DNA of 64,000 bases from Hormiphora californensis (taxonomy: Eukaryota > Ctenophora > Tentaculata > Cydippida > Pleurobrachiidae): contig CM035350.1 of the NCBI GenBank assembly GCA_020137815.1, positions 6,285,697 to 6,349,696 on the forward strand, in the 5' to 3' direction. The notes below the pieces were generated by a model. That model searched no databases, was not told the DNA's origin, and saw nothing but the letters and a program-made list of their open reading frames with translations. Shown here one piece after another: positions 1 to 12,249 of the stretch. How positions within the stretch are numbered: the first letter of the stretch is position 1; each line of letters starts with the position of its first letter. Made by a program: the position numbers and the translations under genes.

Positions 1-1303
1 TGGGCACACAGCATGATCCCAATACAATCATAGCAGTTGGACATGTAGCTTTCCACCGACTTTAGTATGAGAATCAAGGTCCGACCCATGACCTCGGAAA
101 AGAGGATTTGTGCTCGCTCACCCTTTAACTTGAAGAAATGACACAGGAAGCTGTACTCTCCACACACGTTATCCAGTAGGGCAAACTGTACACTCCGGAA
201 TAGGGCCTCATATGGGAAGCGCTTGTCAGCGCAATGAGCAGGAATAATAACCGGCCACTCGAGTTGATTGTTTAGCAAGTCATCCCTGTTACCCAGAGTG
301 AACACCTGTACTCCGAGATCTAATGGACTTGCTGGAAGAGAACAGCTGGAGACTCCTTCGACTCTCATCCTCAGCTCCCATCACATCTCCCTTCCCTGGG
401 ACTTCCTCGTACTCGAGCTTTATTAGCCGGGACTGGTAACTCTTGAAGTAACTATAGTACACCTTGCCCACTGTGTCAGTATACTCCTGCCTTTATCTCT
501 GTAGCAGTAACGGGCGAGTGTAGGGCAAGGAACTCATACATGTACTTGTACTTGATGAGAGTTTCCTGAAGGACTTGGTAGTTGGACATCGGTTTCTTCC
601 ACTCGTTTATCTTTTCCAGGATGTATTGCCGGACCTTGTGGATAGCTTTGATTTTCAACTTTTCCAGCACATCTCCCACGTCACCTGAGGCTACTGTGTG
701 CTGCTCTGCTTCTGCAAACTGCAACTTGCTGTCGAGCTCTTTGAGAGCCTCCACAAACTGGGGTTCTGTTGGGGCTAGTTGAACAATGCTGTCCAACAGT
801 TTAGGGCCCACGACAATACAATCTAAAAATCCACTCAGTTTGGATTTCAAACCTTTCCTGTTACTCAGTTTGACGGACATTTCCAAACTTTTCTCTTGCA
901 GACACTGGATCTCGGTTGAAATGCTACCAAGATCCTGCTGGAATGTGCCCAACATGGACTCCATCTGGGCGAGAATGGAATCACAGTTCTTCATTTCACG
1001 ATGCAGCTGGGCGATTTTCTTGCTCTCCTTGATATAATCGGTAATGGAAGCACTCTCAACCGCAGCAAGTTCTCGTTCAATTTCTTGGGAATAGTTCCTT
1101 AAATCCACTCCAGTTTTAAGAGCCTCTTGAACAAGCTCATCTTCGAGGTTTTCGCGAATGTGACCATTGACTATGTCCAGAATAAGGCCATCACGATTAG
1201 TTAGGTCATCAATAATCTGGTCTCTACCGGTCAGATCCAAATCACCGAGATCCAGGGCAGCATCAAGATCAGCCTGGTTTAACAGGCGCATAGGATCCGT
1301 CAT
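1..1303 (-). CDS. VPS52: VPS52, GARP/EARP tethering subunit (N-terminal part, two +1 breaks)
   Basis: The product is the VPS52 subunit of the GARP and EARP complexes, which tether endosome-derived vesicles at the trans-Golgi and recycling endosomes. The start at 1303-1301 opens an acidic N-terminus, then the coiled-coil core (DYIKESKKIAQLH, then NYQVLQETLIKYKYMYEFL) typical of the family. The similarity continues to the left edge (FPYEALFRS, ALLDNVCGEYSFLCHFF, VMGRTL), so the gene is cut by the window; about 433 codons are present against about 720 in the human protein. No intron is seen. The reading frame breaks twice, each time by one extra G on the coding strand: at 486-487 (between EIKA and EYTDTVGK) and at 305-306 (between RSRST and VFTLGN). 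Removing one base at each restores an ungapped match to the family as I recall it. Segments are therefore 488-1303, 307-486 and 1-305. Sequence error is the simplest cause; a pseudogene cannot be excluded. Confidence 0.9.
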
Positions 1304-2755
1304 TTATCAATTCCTTTTTTCACATTCTTACTAATTCAGCGATCTACAGTGGAAATGATTAGTTAAACGCGTATATATTGGAACTGGTGTGAGGACACAC
1401 AGGAGCAGTCATTATCAACAAAAAAGGTTCACACCTGTGCCCTCAGGTGGATTTTAACTTTACGTCAAGGGTAGCAATCAGCAAATTATTGGTGGCTCAT
1501 TAAGGATGTCGTGTGCAGTTTAGTACAACCACAGATGGACTGGAAGAGCTTGAAAAAGGAGCAAATACCGAGAAAAAAGTCAAAAGTAAGATGAAAAAAG
1601 TGTTGGCATACGTTGCAGGCCCCTTATAATATAGATATAAGGGGCCTGGAGGGAATACCGCGCTGGGGGGGAATACATAATCAATCATATCTCCGGTTCC
1701 AGATAAGGTACAGAAATCGTTTTGGTAGCGTTGGAAAGAGGAAGATAACAGCTTTCAAATGCAACCGGTTTCAGGTCTCTATCTTATCAGGAACAGGAGA
1801 TATGAACCAAACTCCGCAAAATCGAGTGCGGTAAAATAAAAAAATTCGAGATTTTAATTCAAATTTGAAACAAAAGTGTCCCTGCAGGGACCTGTGACGT
1901 CACTTTTTGAAAACAACCCATCTTTGAACGGCTATTGCTCAGCCTCCTGAAGTCCAATTAACTCCTCTCAAAAACAGCAAGGTAGATAATTGTCAGATCT
2001 AACAGCTAGTGAAAGAATCAAGTCAAACGGACTTCAGGGGCCAAAGTTATAAGCACCGCCGTTTTTTCGCTCGCAAAGTTATTTTCGACCCAGCCAGGCC
2101 CGTCCTGAGCTCAGGCCAAACGCGCGCGCGGCATTCCCTCCAGTCCCCTCGTTGCGGGGGTGCGCGCATGAGGGGGCTGCAGCGCATTCCAAAAAAAAGT
2201 GAGAAAAAGGAAAGTGGACTCAAAATTATTCTGAGTTTTGTAAATTTTATCCGCGCGGCTCAATTTTTCGCCCAAATGCAGCGCAACTGAAAATTATTGT
2301 CGCGCGTTACAAATAAATTTTTAAAATGCAGCGGTATTGTTACTTTTTGTCTCAGATTTTTCTTCCAAAATCTTTTTTTCAGCAGACTTTTCTTCTGCCC
2401 CAGGCCAGCGTTAAAATCTGGGTGTTTGGTGGGCGCCGTTACGATCTGGGTGTTTCGATGCGTGTTACCCTTTAAGACACATATTCATACCATTAAAATA
2501 ATGCTATCGCTAACAATTGCTGAATATTTATTTTTTAACATCGTCATCTTCCATTTTCCGTTTGAAAACAAATATTCTAACCGTACGACCATCCTAGTTT
2601 AGTTTAGCGTGTAGAGGAATGATACTATAGCATGAGCTGTTAGTCTACGCAGAACACCGAAAACAAGCAACTCCAACGATCACAGAGCAATCACAAACAG
2701 GGCCAGCGAAACTACGGATATCTTTGGACACTGGTACAGGAACACCTCGCTCAAG
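1304..2755. other. Divergent intergenic region between VPS52 and NHE8
   Basis: This 1.45 kb gap separates two divergently transcribed genes and should hold both promoters. A full CRE palindrome (TGACGTCA) lies at 1895-1902. The stretch from about 2085 to 2290 is rich in CpG with a short CG run. From about 1680 to 2460 the sequence looks like decayed dispersed repeat; part of it (2404-2460) recurs near 61 kb. I see no convincing coding sequence; short open frames here lack similarity to anything I recognise. Confidence 0.6.
2404..2460. repeat. Dispersed repeat, copy near 2.4 kb
   Basis: The 24 bases at 2404-2427 occur again in reverse complement at about 61434-61457, and the adjoining 2436-2456 segment (core GCCGTTACGATCTGGGTG) occurs in direct orientation at about 61003-61028. 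The phrase AATCTGGGTG recurs further near 61530 and, reversed, near 61877. This marks an interspersed family of unknown type. Confidence 0.7.
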
Positions 2756-4998
2756 ATGAAACGAGTTGCTTCCTTTGTCTTTATCCTAGCCATCTGTCTC
2801 ATATGGACAACCTCCCACGCCGAGGAGAGTTCCCCCATCGAGACGGGTGTGGCGTCAGGCGATGAACCAAAGATCCTGACAGCAACTGATCCAGTAACCA
2901 ATGTAACGAATATAACGATAGTTAAAGTGATAACGATATCACCTAAACCAGAGATTACATCCTCCTCATCGATCGAAACAGAGAACAGTTTTGCTATTTT
3001 CTTTATCCTGGGGGTGCTATTTTTCTCCATCCTGCTGGTGTACCTATTGATCAAGTTCAAGTTCCACTACCTGCCTGAGAGTATTGGAATTGTGTTCCTG
3101 GGGGCAATCATCGGAGCTCTCTTCCAAGTTCTCAACCATTTTGAGCTGGCAGATTTCAAGGAAGAGGAAATGATGAGTCCGACCATATTTTTCCTTGTCA
3201 TGCTACCGCCCATTATATTCGAGAGTGGGTACTCGCTACACAAGGGAAATTTCTTTGCCAACTTTGGATCCATCTGCACATATGCTGTATTTGGAACGGC
3301 TGTGTCTGCTATTACCATCGGTAGTGGGCTGTTTGTATTGGGAATGGCAGATGTCGTCTACCCGTATACACTTCGGGAAAGCCTCAGTTTTGGAGCCCTA
3401 ATTTCAGCGGTTGATCCAGTCGCCACTCTGGCAATCTTCCAATCCCTGGATGTCCATCCCACGCTATACATGTTGGTGTTTGGAGAGAGCGTACTGAATG
3501 ATGCTGTGTCAATTGTGATGTGTGATTCAGTTATCAATTTTGACGATTCCCAGAGTACTGCAATTGCGATCATTGCGGGAGTTGGTAATTTCCTCCTCAA
3601 GTTTACTGTTTCATCTTTCATCGGGGTTTTCTTCGCTCTGGCCCTGGCAATGATTCTCAAGTACGTCCACCTTAACAGGGTTCCTTCACTGGAGTTTTGC
3701 ACGGTGGGCCTCTTCGCGTATGGCCCTTACTTCCTTGCGGAAGGTCTCGACTACTCCGGTATTATGTCAATCCTGGCGAGTGGAATTGTAATGTCTCACT
3801 ATGCCCACTTCAACCTGTCACCCGTGACCCAGATCACCGTACAGCAAACCTTCAGGACATTTGCGTTCATGGCGGAGAGTTGTGTGTTTGCATACCTTGG
3901 CATGGCAATCTTCAGCTTCTCCCACAGTTTCAAACCGGCCTTTGTGATTTGGACTCTTATCTTGTGTTTGGTGGGCCGTGCAATCAACATCTTCCCAATC
4001 AGTGTGGTTGTTAACAAGTTCAGGGAACACAAAATTGACTTTAAAAAGCAGTTCATTATGTGGTTCAGTGGGTTGAGAGGTGCCATCGCCTTCTCTCTCG
4101 CTCTCCATCTTCCCTTTCCCAGCGAGAAGAGACGAGTTATTGTCAGCACTACGTTGGTAAGTAGTGAGTAACAAGTCACTAGTCCGTCTCAACTTACAGT
4201 ATATATATCCCTTGTGTGGCCCACTTTATTCTATGATATACTACCCGTCTGTAGTTAGATATCAGACACCCTTTTCTATAGAATCACAGGTCACATTAGA
4301 CTAGTTGCTAGACAATATCGAGAGACCACCACCCTCAATATTCCCCCAGGTGATAGTGCTATTCAGTATCCTGTTTTTCGGTGGCAGTACCATGCCCCTC
4401 ATGAATCTACTACAGAATGTAGACACTGATGATAAGACATGCCCGAAACACAAGAAACTCCCTCAGTCAGAAGACGAGGAAGAATCCGATGATGTAAGTT
4501 AACGGGAAGGTAACTCCTCTTGTTACCCCTGGTTACCGAGGGGGCTACCCCTGGTTACCCCTGGTTACCCCTCCCATCCCTTCTCCTATCCCAACTGATT
4601 ATAGTATAAATTTCTAGAAACTGACTGACTTGAAACTGATTTACTAGAAACTGACTGTTAGCGGTTGTTCTTGTGTGTTTGCAACTTAAACACAGCTGGC
4701 TACTTATTGTCTGTCAGAAGTCAGAACATGATTTTGAATCACTTCATTTGGTCCTTTGGTTGCACTCACCTATACACTTGTTTCACTGATTAATGCACAA
4801 TAATAACAAGTTTTTTCGTCCTGAGAGGGTGCGACCTCAGCACCCCCCCCCCCCCATTGTATCAGCTATGTTACAGGGCTCTCAGTGAGATAGAGATGAA
4901 TGATAGTCTCATCATGGTATTGTTACTGATTATTCATATTGAGCTCTCTCCCTCTCCCTTCTCTTATTCCTCTCTTTCTTTCTCTCTCTCTCTTTCTT

Positions 4999-5085
<87 letters not shown>

Positions 5086-8000
5086 CTCTCTTTCTCGTAC
5101 AACAAAAGTAATAACACAGTGTATTCTCTTGGTACCCACAACAAAGATTTCACCAGATTGGTACCACACAATGATTCTAAATGTATCAACTGCCCACGCC
5201 CCACACTGTGTCAATATAATGAAATACAGTATGCTTGATGACGTCATAATTAATGTGAAACGTCCAGTTTGTGACCTAGTAAGTGAGAGATGTCTCAATA
5301 GATATTATATGGAGGAATATATTATACGAACAAACTGACAACACACACACACACACACATGTGTGTGAAAGGTGACATGTTGAGTAACAACAGTAAACTT
5401 CCCCTAATGTCCACACCCCCCCCCTAGTGCCAAGTCCTCTGGACATGTTTTCAAATCAATAGACTTACAAACAAACACAATACCATTAGACACATTACAC
5501 ACACACATATCTCCAGTTGTATGCCCCTACACGGAGTAAGACACGACTCTCCAGCTTCTCATCAACCCACGTAAGAACAACTACTTGTGCTTTGTGTGTG
5601 TATACTATCAACTAAATAATAACAGCAGCACTTTCTGATTCGCAATGATGCACACTATCAGCAGCTCTTAGCAACTAGATACTAACGCCACAGCAGCCCT
5701 TTCTGATTTTATCTGTGCTGAAATCAGCGTGGTTCTTTGATTTTTTTAGCAACAATTAATTCCTTTTTACCACAATTATCTAACAAGGTCATTATAATTT
5801 ATAACCTTTTACCTTGTTTCATAATTGTTTCATAAATGCAGCATAGAATAATTCGTAACCAGCCGAAACTTCTTTCTTTATACTCTCACTACCACTGCAG
5901 CACATAATACAGTCGGACCCCGATTTAGTGGCCCCCGATTTAGTGCAGTGGCAGGATCCCCCCCCCCCCCCCGATATAGGAAATTAACATTATTTGACCC
6001 CGATTTAGTGGCAGGATTTTCCCCCGAGGATGCCACTAAATCGGGGTCCGACTGTATACAGTCGGACCCCGATTTAGTTATACATAACCTCGTTGGAACC
6101 TGTAGCTATGCTGTTGTTCTAGATTATCACATGTAATCTTCGAGTGTCTGTATTCAGTAAATGTAAGCGTAAAACAAGCTTGCACAAGCTATACGGAATA
6201 CTGAGGCTTTTGTGTGTGTGTGTGAGAGATACAGAATGTGTGTAATGCACTTGACTTGTTACCCAACATTTTAAAATTGGCATGATACTCTTGGACTAGT
6301 ATAGCATTCTAAATGTCATAGCACTGTGTAAACTGTGGAAATGGGAATGAATTTAGGTGTGATACTATAAAGGTAGATCAAACAACTTTTCTTTTAATAA
6401 ACTAGGTGGTGTGTAACAGTGGTTCAATAAGATTTCAGAATAAAATCGTGCACCATCTTTGATCTAAGAATCCACATCTCTTTCTCTACTTCTCCCCACC
6501 CCAGCTCCCGATTTCTCCCCCTTTCTCCGTCCCTATATATTGCCGATTGTTGCAAATCTGATTGAGCGGTTAAACACGTGCACATGATCGGGGCAATTTC
6601 ATGAAGCATATTATATTCTCTCCGCCACGGAGAGCACATGTCCGCTCTGTTTTCTCTGGGCTGCTTTCCCCCTCATTCATTCCGACCCCCCACAATGCAA
6701 GTCTACCAGCTATAGCACCCCTTTTATCATTTATCAGGCCTCCCATTATTTAACTGCGCCCCCGCCGCCAGTTAGACCATTCTGCTGGTCTAGCCATGGT
6801 TCAACCCTCTAACTACCCTGCCCCCCTTGTAACCTCTCTCTCCCATCATAAGGACGGTGAATCGGGCGAGGAAGAGGAATACCCGCTCTCAAAAACTATG
6901 GAAATGGGACGGAGTATGGAGGCTAGCCAGATCCCAGGGGAAACTGCAGATACCTGGCATGGGGCCAGAGGTTTTGCTGTTCTGGACAGCAAATACTTCA
7001 TTCCCTTCTTCAGGAAAAAGTATGTACACGATACAATGAAATAGTGTTTATTTAGGACTGTTATAGACGACTCGGAGATTTATTTCAAAAAAGTTAGAAA
7101 CTTTTCAACACTACTTTAAACAGATTAATTTGAGCTGATGATGACGTTAAACGTCGAAACCTTTCCTGAAATAAATCTCCGAGTCGTCTACAGTCCTAAA
7201 TAAACACTATTTCTTTGTATCAGAACTATGCGACTCAAAAACAGCCGATTGGTCAACTTATGTATGTACATGCTCACTGCTCAGGAATTATAGTAATAAT
7301 GTGTAAGGTTGGATTAGTCGAGTTTTTACTCGGTGAGGCCTCATAATTTATGGACCACTCTGTATAGTGTGGAAATAGAACTTACATCAATGATCTAAAA
7401 CTATCTTTATCCAGCACGTCCTTTCTTTTTCCATCCTCTTATCCAGCTCTCCAAACCTTTTATACCCATAATTGTTATATCCTGCGCTGCAAACAATGGC
7501 CACACCCTAAACGCAACTCGTAGGGAGAGAGAGAGAGGTAGAGAGAGAACTTATTGATTCAGAGAGAGGTAGAGCGTACATGATGCACTCAATATAATAG
7601 TGGAGGACGGTATTATAGCTTCTAGAATATCTGGGGTTAGTTGTCAGGCACTGACTGTACAATCGCGTACATGCTGGGTTAGTAATATACCAGGGGTGTG
7701 GACTGTGGTGGTAATATAATGAGGGATCGCTATCCACTCCAAGTGCAGAGCGATAGTAATTAGCCCAGTGGTATAGGAGCAGATATACTGGGTAGGTGGG
7801 GAGATAATTACTAATAATGTACATGTGTGGGAGTGCAGTGAAGCGGAAAGATGTGATATATTATAGTGATATATACTGATTAGTGCTACACAAGTGATCA
7901 TGGTAATGGCTCATAAACTACTGTCGTGTTATCTTCATTCTACGACTATTTTGTTGGAGAGGGCATGTGATATGAGTAGAGAGAGCAATGCACACCCTCT

Positions 8001-9574
8001 CTCTCTCTCTCTCTACTCATATCTGTCTGTGCATGTGTGTGTCTGTGGGAGTGAGTGAGACCGAGTGAAGTTTCTATGAAGAGAATAAGCTAAAATCTTT
8101 GAAGAAATTAACAATCAGCATATTGCTTTTTCTCTCTACGCCCCCTCTCTCTCTCTCTCTCTCTCTCCCTCTCTCTCCCTCTCCCTCTCCCTCCCTCTCT
8201 CTCAGCCAACATTGTTCAATAAATGTATCTAGTTTAGCACGTGCACCTCATTTGCCTTCCCAAATCAATATGGTCGTGAGTGGCTGAGCCTTCTATCACC
8301 TATACAGAGCTGAGCGGTTCTTGGCAAGATTGACCCTCCTCAATCAATTACCATAGACAGTGTGACTTTGTGTGAGCCACCAGCCGCCCCCTAATTTGCA
8401 CTTGCCCAAGATACCATCGGCTCCTATAAACAAGTCAGCTCCAAGATCTTTGGTGACGAGGCTGGTCCTCCTTCTTACAATAATAATTATAATAGTGAGG
8501 AAGTTTTGTTTTCTCCTTCTGGCTGGACAAATGAGTAGACGTGGTTTTTATTGTAGAAGAACGCTATTAATTTCGGTGCACAGCACCATCATCAGGCTCA
8601 AATTAGTTTGTTTAAAGTAGTGTTGAAAAGTTTCAAACAAAACTTCCTCACTGATATGCGGCTAATAAACAATCAACCGATCCTTATTCTCTGTCAATAA
8701 TACTTGTAGAAACCAAGTCACCGACCTCAGACCGAGGATGTATCTTCTGTAGATCATGGTCACACAGTCACTCGTAAAAGGTGTATCGTATCCATGATAA
8801 ACAAGTTTAACCGAGTTTTCTCTTTGTGTTTTTTGTATCGTGCACATGGTATCACATAGTGTTTCAGAAAAACATGGTATCACATTACTGTTTTCATCTC
8901 CCTCTGTGATATCTCCCTCTGATATATCTTAACCCTGTTTTCTGGCAGGTTGTTGAGAAATGAGCCTCTTTACTCACAGCCTGAGTCCTGACCTCAGACC
9001 TCACGACCAATACCCTACCTCACATTAAACCCATCTTATCTCCCATCCAAATTGGAATTCATATATTCAGTAATTTTGGGGAGACACGGAACAATTTGAG
9101 ACGATTTGAGACTCAGCTTCATTTTATTTTCTTCTTTATCTTGCCCCATCCCGCACAGGAAGTTCTTTCCTTGCTAAACACCACTTATCCCTGATTCAAA
9201 AAGACCAGTCTAGAATGCATATTATATTGTACCCACAATTTTACCCCACTATCTGTACTATAGAATCAAGAATGCTCTCTCATTTTGCCCTCTCCCTTTA
9301 CTACACGGTGTGCTTTCATTTGGTTCAATGGCAAGGGAAATATAGCGTACAGGGACAGCGGTCCGAATATTAGGTTTAGAAGAAAAGTCTCTCCCCCTTT
9401 TTACTAGGAAGCCTAATTTCCAATTCACACTCCTTTTTTTCTCTCTCTAGGTTTACAAAGCAAGAAATAAAGGAAGCGTATTCTAAGATGCAGGACCTAA
9501 CGAACCAATGGCACAGCGATGTTGAAGGTGGGAAGATCAGTGACGGACTGGATATAGATGAACACAGTCTGTGA
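2756..9574 (+). CDS. SLC9A8: Na+/H+ exchanger, NHE8 type
   Basis: This is an electroneutral sodium/proton antiporter of the Golgi/endosome or apical membrane. I join exons 2756-4156, 4350-4493, 6853-7019 and 9451-9574; all have GT-AG borders and compatible phases, giving about 611 residues (human NHE8 581). The start gives a signal peptide (FVFILAICLIW core) and a Ser/Thr/Asn-rich lumenal stretch, followed by about 12 membrane segments. Diagnostic blocks are FFLVMLPPIIFESGYSLHKG, SAVDPVATLAIF, FGESVLNDAVSIV, GIVMSHY and MWFSGLRGAIAFSL. The last two exons carry GFAVLDSKYFIPFF and a C-terminal WHSDVEGGK, matching the NHE8 tail. Intron 2 (2.36 kb) holds a CT tract and a pogo-type MITE; intron 3 (2.43 kb) holds two related foldback elements. 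An extra small exon in intron 2 cannot be ruled out. Confidence 0.93.
4970..5098. repeat. (CT)n microsatellite in NHE8 intron 2
   Basis: About 130 bases of CT with scattered TTT interruptions. Open frames through it (Ser-Leu or Arg-Glu repeats) are spurious. Confidence 0.97.
5908..6081. mobile_element. Pogo/Tigger-like MITE with TA flanks, plus an abutting second terminus
   Basis: The terminal sequence CAGTCGGACCCCGATTTAGT starts at 5910 after TA, and its reverse complement ends at 6053 before TA, giving a 144-bp non-coding element with inverted termini and a TA target duplication. The same terminus begins again at 6058, immediately beyond TATA, and then degrades. The CAGTCG-AACC/GGACC-CGATT style of terminus is characteristic of pogo/Tigger elements of the Tc1/mariner superfamily. 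No transposase is present, so it is non-autonomous. A poly-C run and a second internal copy of the GATTTAGTGG motif lie inside. Confidence 0.8.
7030..7221. mobile_element. Foldback element with 60-bp terminal inverted repeats and a hammerhead-like core
   Basis: Arms at 7030-7092 and 7162-7221 are inverted copies with only a few differences (one 2-base insertion in the left arm). Between them is a 40-base segment shared with the element at 8494-8657, then CTGATGA (7135-7141), a 4-bp stem GACG/CGTC with loop TTAAA, and GAAAC (7156-7160). CTGATGA...GAAA is the catalytic-core pattern of hammerhead ribozymes, here with one extra T before the stem. I could not identify stem III or a cleavage triplet. 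It begins 10 bases after the NHE8 exon 3 donor site. Confidence 0.7.
8142..8203. repeat. (CT)n tract in NHE8 intron 3
   Basis: Interrupted CT/CCCT microsatellite of about 60 bases; a shorter CT run sits at 7998-8015. Confidence 0.9.
8494..8657. mobile_element. Second foldback element with hammerhead-like core, reverse orientation
   Basis: Inverted arms of about 19 bases (8494-8512 and 8637-8655, AGTGAGGAAGTTTTGTTT type) enclose a segment that, on the minus strand, matches the inner part of the element at 7030-7221 over about 40 bases. On the minus strand CTGATGA (8595-8589) is followed by a 5-bp stem GGTGC/GCACC with loop TGT, then GAAA (8574-8571). The stem bases differ from those of the first copy yet remain complementary. 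Confidence 0.65.
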
Positions 9575-11292
9575 GCGGGCTGTATCCACACAGTTATATA
9601 GGGTGAGTGTGACCCTCCTTGTTAACTGTGTGTGTGTTTGTAGCTAAACTGCAGTAGCACAATGTATTTTAGAACGCTACAAAGTCTAACCGAGGGAGAT
9701 AGCTAGTTGGAGACAACTCGTCTCCCATAATTGTCTCTGTGTGTCTCTGTAGTCTCCCTCCGTTTACACACCCAGGCTAATTGTCCGTAGTAACACAATC
9801 GGGAAGTAATATACCAATTATTTTCCAGCTTCCTTCAACCACTCTCTCATTTTACTGCTTTCTATCTAGAAAAGTAGGAGTCTAGAAACATCTTGGGATT
9901 CATTTTTACTCTGCTTTTCATTCATCAATATCCGGGTATTTTAGTTTCCAAAAGTAACAAACAACGTGCATACCCAATACACCTAAATCATGAGGGTTAC
10001 CAAGCCCACAACATTGAACATTGATGCACCTGTTAGACTCCCTGCTTGTCGCAATATTATATAGCCCCCCCCCCCCCCCCCCCGGTATGACATGACGTGC
10101 CCCCAGTCAGAATCCTACTGCCTATATCTGTAGCTCACACAACATTTTATAAGAGCTGGTTTGGCAGATTTTTGTTGTACATTATGTAAGCATTGCTGTA
10201 AGCATTGCTGTCCCTACTGTTCATGTCTTGTTATGTTCTAACCCTCTTTTATATTTGGGTGGAGCTCGTGAAGAGAGGGTCGACCTAGGCAATTCATGTC
10301 CACACTTTTTTAAACAGTGGCAACTAGCAAAGTTGTTTGCACATTTTCTAATTCCGGTTGGAACAGTCACATACAGCTGGCCGTGTTATAAATCCAATAT
10401 ACCACCGGAACACTGTTCAGCATTTGTATCGGTTGTACGTGTGTGGGGAGGGAGAGAGATACACAGACAGCATTATAATGACTTCATACCTTTTTCAGGC
10501 TGAAAAGGAAAAAACCCCAGCAGAGAGAGGATGGGAGAATGAGGATACAGCAGAGAAGTGTTATTGGCGAAGATTTATCGAGCGCTAATCCTGGTCCCAA
10601 TGTCTCCATTCTTTTATAGAAATACAGAATGAGAAAAAACTGTGGACACGATGCATATGTTATGTAGAGAGAGAGAAAGAGGGTGAGAGAGAGAGTGAGT
10701 GAGAGAATATGTTGGTTGGTGGAGAGATAAAAAGAGTTATTCAGAGTAGGACACAGGTGCAACAAGAGAGATGAATGAATAGTGAAAGAAGCACTGCTTA
10801 CAAATCTAATTCACAGTATTTAGAGCCAGGTTGACAGAGAGAATATAGAGAGAGAGGGAGGAAGGTGTTTTTACGCTCAAGATAATTAACTCTTTTTTCT
10901 TCTTTTAAAGAAAAACTAACTAACAGTTACTCCTGATGATAGTAATTTATTTCACGCAACGTGAGCTGATTCTTTGGGGACAATTTCGTCTGTCTGTCTG
11001 TGTATGTTGAGTAATGTACAGAATTTCATTTCTTTGTTTCTCCCGATAAGAAAGAGACGTCCCTTTGATTCTCAAATACAGAGGCCGCACAATTATATGT
11101 TTTTCTCATGTCGCGAAAATTGTAGAACACTTTTTGTAAAATAAAATCCCTATTCTCTGTCCCACATTTTAGGAAATTGCAGGCCTAGCAATACTTAGGT
11201 AAAATATGGTATAAGCTGAGTGGGAAATGCTGCTCTCTAATTATCTTTTCTGGTAGGATGAAGGGGCCAGAGAGCAATGGCGTTTAGTAAAT

Positions 11293-11357
<65 letters not shown>

Positions 11358-12249
11358 TTGTAATGATGTGGGAGACACGGGGGAGGAAGACGGAGATTTT
11401 GTGGTTCCTCTTACAGCACCGTATACACTTTGCTTGCAACAATGTCTGCAAGAAAGGAGGGAGAGAGACAAAGAGAGAGACCTGTCACGTGGCATTAGGT
11501 GATTGTAAGGACCCGTGGGCCGTGAATAAACAAAAAGCTGGTGCAGCACAATAAAAGGGTCCACCACTTGTCTTAACAGGATCTCACACACACACAACAG
11601 AATGCTTATGACTAGTCCTTATTATTTTAGCTTCTATGCCTAAGATAGACTCTTTGTGGGTAATGGGGGGAGGAACTCATCTCCATAACAGCTCACGTCT
11701 TTATGAGTGCTTTGTGTTCTTCGTGTTCAGCTGTCTGGCGGTGCTCCGACAGTCAGGTGTTGACTGTTCAGCGTGTTATACTATAAGATAGGATTCAATA
11801 TTCATTCATTCCTGACACAAATAATGTTGACACTTACATTGTGCCCCCCTCCTCTATTGGTTTTCATGTGGTAGTTTGGCTGTCAACCCCGCCCAGCCAC
11901 ACACCTGTTTTCAAGTAGAGGTGGGCGCCTCGTGTTGTGAGGTATGAAGTGAGTGGGATCACTGGTCCTAACTGGTTGTAACGCGCGGAGACCATTTCGG
12001 AAGGGAGAAGCGCGCAAGACGGACCAAGCAACCTCGCCCATGGAGGGTGGCTCGCTATTTTTAGAGACACGCCCTGAAAATGGTTCAGGGCGTGTTTCTA
12101 TGAATATTCAGGGTAAGGGTCCGCCAAATAACCTCTACCAGAATGTCCAATAATTTAAAAAAGACCGCTTAAGTCAATTTTTTGAAACTGTCGAGTTACG
12201 ACGCGCAAAAATAAAACGCGCGATACCCACCTTGTGACGCGCGATTTAC
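9575..12249. other. Intergenic region NHE8 to CDKL, left part
   Basis: No gene recognised. It contains a poly-C run near 10065-10083, a copy (minus strand) of a dispersed repeat with core GAGGGTTAGAACATAACA at 10227-10251, a GA tract at 11293-11354, and a 14-bp-stem hairpin at about 12064-12099 (GACACGCCCTGAA / TTCAGGGCGTGTT). Open frames of 70-118 codons here run through microsatellite or have no recognisable motif. Confidence 0.6.
11293..11354. repeat. (GA)n microsatellite
   Basis: Nearly pure GA for about 60 bases in the NHE8-CDKL intergenic region. Confidence 0.97.

Noticed and set aside
305-487. Tiny introns as the explanation of the VPS52 frame breaks
   Set aside because: Sequence on both sides is conserved coding without gap, so only one base is in excess at each site; no intron fits.
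4421-4455. CTGATGA...CCCGAAAC, another hammerhead-like string
   Set aside because: It lies inside an NHE8 coding exon, the spacer does not fold into a stem, and the match is expected by chance.
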